Shown here: in pieces, positions 58,441-64,000 of the stretch
Layout: each line of letters starts with the position of its first letter
How positions within the stretch are numbered: position 1 is the first letter of the stretch
Source: Saposhnikovia divaricata
Taxonomy: Eukaryota > Streptophyta > Magnoliopsida > Apiales > Apiaceae
Length of the DNA stretch: 64,000 nucleotides
Assembly (NCBI GenBank): GCA_036435485.1
Contig: CM071596.1
Coordinates: 62,297,001-62,361,000, forward strand
Direction: 5' to 3'
The notes under the pieces: model-generated
Database searches by the model: none
Seen by the model: the letters and a program-made list of their open reading frames with translations, nothing else
What the model was told of the DNA's origin: nothing
Translations under genes and position numbers: made by a program

Positions 58441-58999
58441 CAGCTTAGAGATGAAGGAACGTCTCGAGCAATCAAGTTATGATTTTCAAGGTTAACCTCG
58501 TGCGCTTTTAAGGATTCATCCAGTGCCCTATTGGATTCGTTTTGTGCCCTCAGCATAGGTTCACATAACGCCCAACTAGGTTCACTTTATGCCTTTATTT
58601 GGATTCACGTGGTTCCCTTGACAATCTTAAGATTCGCCTTATCCCTTTTAAGGATTCATCTAGTGCCCTATTGGATTCGTTTTGTGCCCTCAGCATAGGT
58701 TCACATAACGCCCAACTAGGTTCACTTTATGCCCTTGATTATTTGGATTCACTTGGTTCTCTTGGCATTCTTAAGGCTCACTTAGTGCCCAATTAGATTT
58801 GCTTTGTGCCCTCGTCAAAGGATTCACTCAGCGCCTAATTGAATTCACTTTGTGCCCTTGTCACAATTCAAGGAAGAAGATAAAGACCTGCACGGTTCAC
58901 TAAGAAGAAATATGGGAGCACTGAAGGGATTGGACCTTAAAATATCAGGCTATTTAGGTTCCTCTCGCATCCTATGACTTCGAGGAACCGGGGGGTAGT
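58441..58999 (+). repeat. Second GGATTCAC repeat block and 3' purine tract of element G
   Basis: A direct repeat of about 115 bp (near 58500-58605 and 58625-58735) and more copies of the GGATTCAC...GTGCCC core up to 58860. The purine tract AACCGGGGGGTAGT at 58986-58999 immediately precedes the LTR. Confidence 0.78.
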
Positions 59000-59840
59000 T
59001 GTTGTGCCCAAAATCTCCATGGGCTAGATTTGGGTCCATTGGGCTTAAGGATCCAATCCGTATGATTAATATGAGTTATGATTGAGGTCCCTTAAGATAA
59101 ATGGGGCCAAATAGCATGTGAAATGGATCTGGACAGGTTCAGGTTCCCGAAGAGACAGGTTCCCGAAAGACAGCTTCCCGAGAGACAGGTTCCTGCAGAC
59201 AGGTTCCTGAGAGAGAGCTTCCTGTACGAGAACAGATTTATTCCAGCAGAATTCTAGTATGATTAAGCCTCCTATTCTTTAGGAGCAAGTTATGAATGTC
59301 AACTCCTTATTGGAATGTATTCCTTGGGCGCAGATGATCCTTGAATACTTCTAATAAGACTAGAACTAGTAAGTATACTCCAAGTCGGACTAGAACTCGA
59401 GTTCTATTCGACTTAGGTCGCCTATTCGTGGTTGAATATGGAGAAAAGGAGTTGATTAAGACCGAAAACCTATCTAAAGTGGGTCCCTGTTGCCAATACA
59501 AATTCCCCGGCCTTCGATTCCCCCACGAATTAGGAACCTAGAATATTGCTGCCTAACCAGACTTCTAGTCTAAAAAGAACTACGTGAACTTGATCCCTAT
59601 ATATACAAGGGTACGTAGGCACCTTGAGAACATGTTTTTACAAGCCTCGCAATACACCTACGAGATTCTTGAGAACACACGACACAAGCCTCAAAGGAAC
59701 TCGCGAGATTCTTGTAAACGCTCTCGAGCTCAGTTCAACCCCCACAATCACAACCCAAACCTTTCACAGAACAGTTGATCGTTAGCCTATACAACTATCG
59801 TAAACCTCTCAAAAGTTGTTACAAAATCCACTCATCAACA
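59000..59840 (+). repeat. 3' LTR of element G
   Basis: 841 bp. It carries about 68 bases (near 59453-59522) that the 5' copy lacks. Followed by duplication AAGAC. Confidence 0.9.
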
Positions 59841-59845
59841 AAGAC

Positions 59846-60602
59846 TAACCTTCTCTAACATCTCTATCACATGGGTTGTGGAGCCGCTGTCATCTTCAAG
59901 TGAAAGAGCTCCTTACAAATTGCACACCCATGTGACTTTCCCAAAATGCTATACAAACAGACTATCATTAAGCATAAAGCAATCTGGGTTCTTTCTAAAA
60001 CTAGCTAAAACAATTCTAGTAGATGTAGACTTGTCATACTCTTGAATTGTCGAGCTTCTTCTTGTGATCTCTCAAGCTTCGGTCGTAGTCTTGCAGATCT
60101 GCTACAATCTTTGACAAAATGCAGCAAATCTGTTTCTTGAACATCTAAACTGTCACGGGTTTGACCGAGATAAATCCCCAATTCAAATATTCCACTGAGA
60201 CAGTAACCTTTGACGCCAAGCTTGCTGTCATGAGAATATTCCTTGGATGACAATATGAGTCCTTGCCAATGATGTTGTCGGGACTTTCAAACTTGCTGTC
60301 AAAGTGTGAGAATGTTGCTGTCAGATAAAACTTGCTGTCGTGACCTTGCAACATGTTGTCTTCTTGTAACGTTAGTGTCAATGTTGTGACAGTAACATTT
60401 ATTCTTTCTGTCTTCCTTATGTATGTCTTGAGGCTTGAACAAATGCATGAACTTCTTCCAAGAGATACAATTATTACATGACAGTAGTTTATTCGATTAC
60501 AAAGACACACTATGGCTGTGACAGTATGTTCTACTTAGTCTATACAAATAAAACTAAGTACTAGTTAAGTTGTCTTTAAGCTATCACCCATAAATCCTAA
60601 CA
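59846..60602 (-). repeat. 5' LTR of element C, distal part
   Basis: The larger piece of the LTR split by element G. It matches 22810-23588 with small indels and is again rich in TGACAG/CTGTCA. Confidence 0.9.
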
Positions 60603-60607
60603 CACCA

Positions 60608-61040
60608 TTATCACTGTGAGTCTTTCTAATGACATTATTAACATGTAGAATCTTACAGTGGGTCTATCCAGTGCCATGTAGAATATTACATGCACCTATG
60701 TTCTTGACTTTAGTATCACTATACCTATGACCAATGAGATGTGGTCATCAGTCAACAAACATACTAATCTTTATGCATTATAATTGTCCTATATTATTAA
60801 TGCTCGATTAAGGATATTTTGGAATATTAACACTATTCTTATAATCTCATTTTTAAGTCACATACTTAAAGATATAGAATACGTATTACATATTCCAAGG
60901 ACATTTATTATTCTAACATTTATTTCGCAGTAAATAAAGACATAATAAATCAACATAGAAATAATCGATAGAACATAATCATTAAGTAGCAAAATAGTCT
61001 TTCCTAGAAGCACAATTACATTGTCTCTAGGGCACTAACA
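60608..61040 (-). repeat. L1 LTR, start
   Basis: On the minus strand it begins TGTTAGTGCCCTAGAGACAA at 61040, a familiar beginning of plant Copia LTRs, and is continued at 22543 beyond element C. Confidence 0.82.
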
Positions 61041-61319
61041 CTATCAGTTCTATACGTCACTTACATTTTAGGCTTAATCCTCGAATAAGGACATACAAGT
61101 CACTACGTCGTTGGTGTGCCCCTACCGTTATAGCCCCCAAGGGCATCACCAAGAACTACGTTTTGGCTTGATTCTTAATATTCATCAAGGTACGTAGGCA
61201 TCTTGTTAGGACCGAGTTAGTCCCCCAACAACAAGAGCAGCCACCATTAAGGCTCGACACTCTCAATCCTTAACAATCAATACATGAATTAATTACACCC
61301 TATTTTTTATTCCACAACA
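61041..61319 (+). repeat. Fragment of a Tat-like LTR
   Basis: Ends TTATTCCACAACA and contains AACTACGTTTTGGCTTGATTC and GTACGTAGGCATCT, both counterparts of the LTR of element T, in opposite orientation. The other part is missing at the L1 border. No primer site follows, so it was a 3' LTR or a solo LTR. Confidence 0.6.
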
Positions 61320-61874
61320 AGCTCCTTCTAAACTGCTTTATCTCTGAGCATGCTTCTATCTTCAAGGGATGACTAGGAATGGCAAGACCCAGCTCCCAAG
61401 CCCATGTGATATCTCTGTAAAGTGTTGTCGGCATGATTTATCTTTCCTCTACTGTTAAGTCTTTTACATCTTCTTGGTAGAAGATAGACTATTACAATCG
61501 CCTGCTATTTACATTTGTCAAGTCACTGTATGAATTTCTCAATCGATCCAATATTCCAGGATTGCTTTTTTTAATTCTTTCTTCTTTACTTGTGGCTGAT
61601 GGATAGCTGTCGATTTTACACTTCACTTGCAAGAATTGTACTCTCAAATATTTATAATTCAGTACCATGTTATTTGCATCTTCTTGCTTCTTCAAGAACT
61701 AGCTATCAATTACAAGATTAATGGACACATGAATTACTTTCCATACTAGCTATTGATCTAGTGACTTAAAGTGAATTATTATGTGAAATTGGATAAGTAA
61801 GAAATTAAAGTCTAGCTACCTGATCGATGGGTACTCATGGAACATTATCCATCGATCAGCTGTAAAGTCAAAAA
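61320..61874. other. Unassigned stretch
   Basis: A 67-codon minus-strand ORF (61492-61695) is present but has no family I recognise. No other feature. Confidence 0.4.
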
Positions 61875-63190
61875 AAAATTCTTGTTTAAGTTTATTTGTT
61901 ATCATTAATTCTAAACATGTGATTCATAACAATTTCTACAGGTGAAGAATTTTGAGAAGTGGTTGGGTTTGGGATAGGATGAGGAGATGTAGACTCATGA
62001 GAATGAGATTGTAGATGTGTATTAGAATCTGGTGCAATTTGTGAAGAAGTGTTTGAAGCAGATGTAGAAATAGGTGTAGAAGCAGGTTTATATGTCGATC
62101 AAATTGGGTACGGTCTTGAGTTGATTGATATTATTGTAAGGTAATTGGCGGAGGGTAAGTAAAAAAGTAAGGTGATGAAGTACCAGTTGCGACAGATGAA
62201 TGAGGCTAACTAAATGTGTTCGGAAAACAAAATGGAAAGGCAGACTCATTAAAACAAACATGTCGCGCAATATAAATGTGACTTGTTTTTAAGTCTATAC
62301 ACCTGTACCCATGATGAGATGGAGAGTAGCCAAGAAAAACACATGAAAATGGAGACGGGGTTAACCATGTTGAGATTCACTGGGTGGTCTAAACTTAGTC
62401 GACATATGAGCTTCCAGAATTGTTAATGAATTTATTATTTTCTCATGAACAAATTCATGACTGAGGAGTAGAGAATGCAACTCTTCAAATGAAATAGCCT
62501 CTGGCCGAGCAGATAGTGTAGTTATGATGTCTTTAAATTCAGAACAAAGGCCCTTGACATGTATATGTTTAGATCATCCGTTGATATAGGTTGACCCGCA
62601 ACAGCAAGAGAGTTAGAAATGGTTTTGGCTCGTTGAAGGAAGGTTGTAACTGAAAGATCTTTTTGGTTTCACTCATGCAATTCTCTATGGAGTTAGAGAA
62701 TGCGAGTATGAGATGGTGAAGCATATGACGTTCAAGGCACTTCCATATTTCAGAAAACGTGTTAAGACGAACGATGAAAAGAAAAGCTTCCTCCGATAAA
62801 GAAGATAGGAGAACTGAGACAATATATTGATTTTTTTGGTTCCATAGAACATATTTTGAATTTGGCTGATGAGTTTCTTTATCGCCTTGAGAGATATGAG
62901 TAGAAGGTCGCGGATAAGAGTCGTCAATGGAGCCCATTCAAGATCGGCTGATGAGAAATAAAGTTATGTGAGTTTTTTAGAAAAGATAGTTGGTGGATGA
63001 GAGTTTGACAGAGAGATAATGATGAGCATGTTGAATAGGTAAAGTAGTAGAGGAGGTAGGTGAGAAGGAGGGGTAGAAAGACTAGTAGAAGAGAAAGAGA
63101 TGCTGGAAGAAGAAGAAATAATCATGTTTCGGAAGTAAGGTTTGGAATAGCGCAAAGAAAATTGGTTGACTCTGATACCATAAAGAGGAA
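61875..63190 (-). pseudogene. Decayed Copia remnant (gag and end of integrase)
   Basis: The minus strand shows a gag start (62937: MGSIDDSYPRPSTH, then YVLWNQKNQYIVSVLLSSLS and FSEIWKCLER) and, in other frames, FKDIITTLSARPEAISFEEL near 62500. It jumps to an integrase C-terminal motif, FLGYSPSHHGYRC, near 62310. A primer site TGGTATCAGAGTC (63165-63177, minus strand) precedes the gag. Many stops and frameshifts and a large deletion (protease and most of integrase). The gag type looks like the Ale/Ivana group. LTR remnants may lie at 63180-63266. Confidence 0.72.
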
Positions 63191-63269
63191 AAGATTTTGC
63201 TGTTATATAATTTGTATGAAGGGTTTCGGATATTATTTGTAAGATAATATCTCTAATATATGATTTTTA

Positions 63270-63497
63270 GGCCCCGTTTGACAAATCTTATTTTTCAGAA
63301 ATAAGTTACTTATTTTGAAAAAAAGTACGTGAAGATGTACTTTTCACGTACTTTTTTCTTAAATAAGTAACTTATTTTTGCAAGATAACGAACGTTGAAC
63401 TCACCATACACATTTTTTCTAAGAAAAATATGTAAATATAATTTTTTTCCAGAATAAGTATCTTATAAGTTATAATTAAGAAATGACAAACACCCCC
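63270..63497. mobile_element. Short MITE with TTA duplication
   Basis: 228 bp, inverted ends GGCCCCGTTTGACAAATCTT and GGGGGTGTTTGTCATTTCTT (from the right), flanked by TTA at 63267-63269 and 63498-63500. Internally AAGTACGTGAA...TTCACGTACTT forms another inverted repeat. Confidence 0.78.
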
Positions 63498-63500
63498 TTA

Positions 63501-63692
63501 AAAAAAAATTATTATGCGAGTAAAACATAAACGGGCTATGAACTTAATAGGCCCAAAGAGTGTAGACCTAAAACTCGGCCCGCAAATATTAAACCCCGGA
63601 TATATAAGCGGCTCATCTTCAATAGTTTGACAACCCTAGGGTTTCATTTTGTAAGCCGCAGCAGCACAGCTATTCCAAACCACTTCACCGCC
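63501..63692 (+). promoter_or_regulatory. Promoter and 5' leader with site II and telo-box motifs
   Basis: TAGGCCCA at 63548-63555 (site II type), TATATAAG at 63601-63608 and AACCCTAGGGTTT at 63632-63644 (telo-box). These motifs together are typical of plant genes for ribosomal and other translation proteins. The leader continues to the ATG at 63693. Confidence 0.65.
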
Positions 63693-63702
63693 ATGGGAAG
63701 AA
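63693..63702 (+). CDS. First coding exon (Met-Gly-Arg...) of a gene leaving the window
   Basis: ATGGGAAGAA in the good context CCGCCATGG, followed by a GTACGT donor at 63703. Only three codons plus one base are visible, so the product cannot be named. A very short first exon and the promoter motifs fit a ribosomal-protein gene, for example one starting MGRR, but MADS-box and other proteins also start MGR. Reading on without splicing only gives a Ser-Leu run from the CT repeat. Confidence 0.5.
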
Positions 63703-63706
63703 GTAC

Positions 63707-63777
<71 letters not shown>
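63707..63777. repeat. (CT)n microsatellite
   Basis: About 35 CT dinucleotides right after the putative donor. It is in the presumed first intron or, if the donor is not used, in the leader. Confidence 0.97.
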
Positions 63778-63779
<2 letters not shown>

Positions 63780-64000
63780 CCTCCCTCTATATCTCTCCCC
63801 CTCTCTCTCCCTTGTTTTATGAAATCGTCTGCTAATGTTGTGATTTTTAAGTATCTGTTCCTTAATTGGGGTTTAATATTTTGTTGTTCATCACTTTGTA
63901 CATTTAAATGTGTATCTTGTTCATATTACACTTAATTTGCAGCTCCTATAATTTTTTTTTTATTTCTAATTAATTTTCTTAAAAGGATAGGATAGGTTGT
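63778..64000 (+). other. Presumed first intron, continuing beyond the window
   Basis: T-rich sequence with no obvious exon. A possible acceptor TTTGCAG lies near 63936-63942, but the bases after it are not clearly coding. Confidence 0.4.

Larger units (their letters stand above)
42956..59840 (+). mobile_element. G: non-autonomous Gypsy element with gag only (carries A2)
   Basis: Plus strand, duplication AAGAC (42951-42955 and 59841-59845). LTRs 42956-43744 (789 bp) and 59000-59840 (841 bp) differ by two indels: about 68 bases only in the 3' copy and about 16 only in the 5' copy. There is one broken gag and no protease, RT or integrase. The gag type and GGGGGGTA purine tract suggest a Tat-related non-autonomous family. 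The long 3' region is made of short repeats. About 7.3 kb without A2. Confidence 0.88.
22544..60602 (-). mobile_element. C: large decayed Copia element with accessory genes (carries nested insertions)
   Basis: Host duplication CACCA at 22539-22543 and 60603-60607. The 3' LTR is 22544-23588. The 5' LTR is 42692-42955 plus 59846-60602, split by element G. Minus-strand order: LTR, primer site, gag, protease, integrase, reverse transcriptase, RNase H, small ORF, long accessory ORF, purine tract, LTR. Protease-integrase-RT order identifies Copia. A long extra coding region after pol recalls the Sirevirus type, but the lineage is inferred. Without insertions the element is roughly 14 kb. Nonsense codons and at least three frameshifts make it inactive. 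Confidence 0.88.

Noticed and set aside
56340..58870. CRISPR-like regular repeats
   Set aside because: Repeats are degenerate, spacing is irregular, and the sequence is the 3' region of a plant retroelement.
61492..61695. 67-codon minus-strand ORF as a gene
   Set aside because: No recognisable domain and it sits among decayed elements; kept only as an unassigned stretch.
63627..63935. 102-codon ORF with a long Ser-Leu run
   Set aside because: The run comes from the (CT)n microsatellite, and a good donor site stands directly after the tenth base of the coding start.

Overview
This is nuclear DNA of a flowering plant, most likely a eudicot: AT-rich, with GT-AG introns, one intact multi-exon MATE transporter gene, and a pile of plant-type LTR retrotransposons. 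No bacterial-style genes, CRISPR arrays, tRNA or rRNA genes were seen. I cannot name the species.

Layout. Positions 1-2478 are an LTR cut by the window edge. Positions 2479-8900 hold two small inverted-repeat elements (MITEs) and a broken tandem copy of the MATE gene, interrupted by a hAT-type MITE and by a tiny TRIM element that itself carries an odd two-LTR insertion. The intact MATE gene (8 exons) lies at 8896-12338. From about 12.8 to 61.3 kb there is one large nest of LTR elements. From 61.3 to 63.2 kb there is a decayed Copia remnant, then a MITE. At 63.5-63.7 kb comes the promoter and first exon of a gene that leaves the window.

The nest was resolved from target-site duplications (TSDs). 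L1 is a minus-strand Copia-like LTR (21414-22543 plus 60608-61040). Its internal region was hit by T, a Tat-lineage Gypsy element (12839-21294, TSD ACACA). Its LTR was hit by C, a large decayed Copia element with extra genes (22544-60602, TSD CACCA). C received a MITE (28914-29340), A1, a gag-only Athila-like element (29947-36241, TSD AAGCT), and, inside its 5' LTR, G, a gag-only Gypsy element (42956-59840, TSD AAGAC). G in turn received A2, a nearly complete Athila element (45486-55022, TSD GTACC). T and A1 have LTR pairs of equal length that look identical, so they are the youngest, although both have lost essential coding regions and must have moved with help from other copies.

The parts that go beyond a standard annotation are: accessory genes with their own apparent promoters inside T (an antisense three-exon gene) and inside C (a very long ORF and a small ORF downstream of pol); a dense TGACAG/CTGTCA signature all through C; repeated polypurine tracts and two families of short repeats in the 3' part of G; and the chimeric insertion at 6270-7570, whose two ends are unrelated LTRs facing each other.
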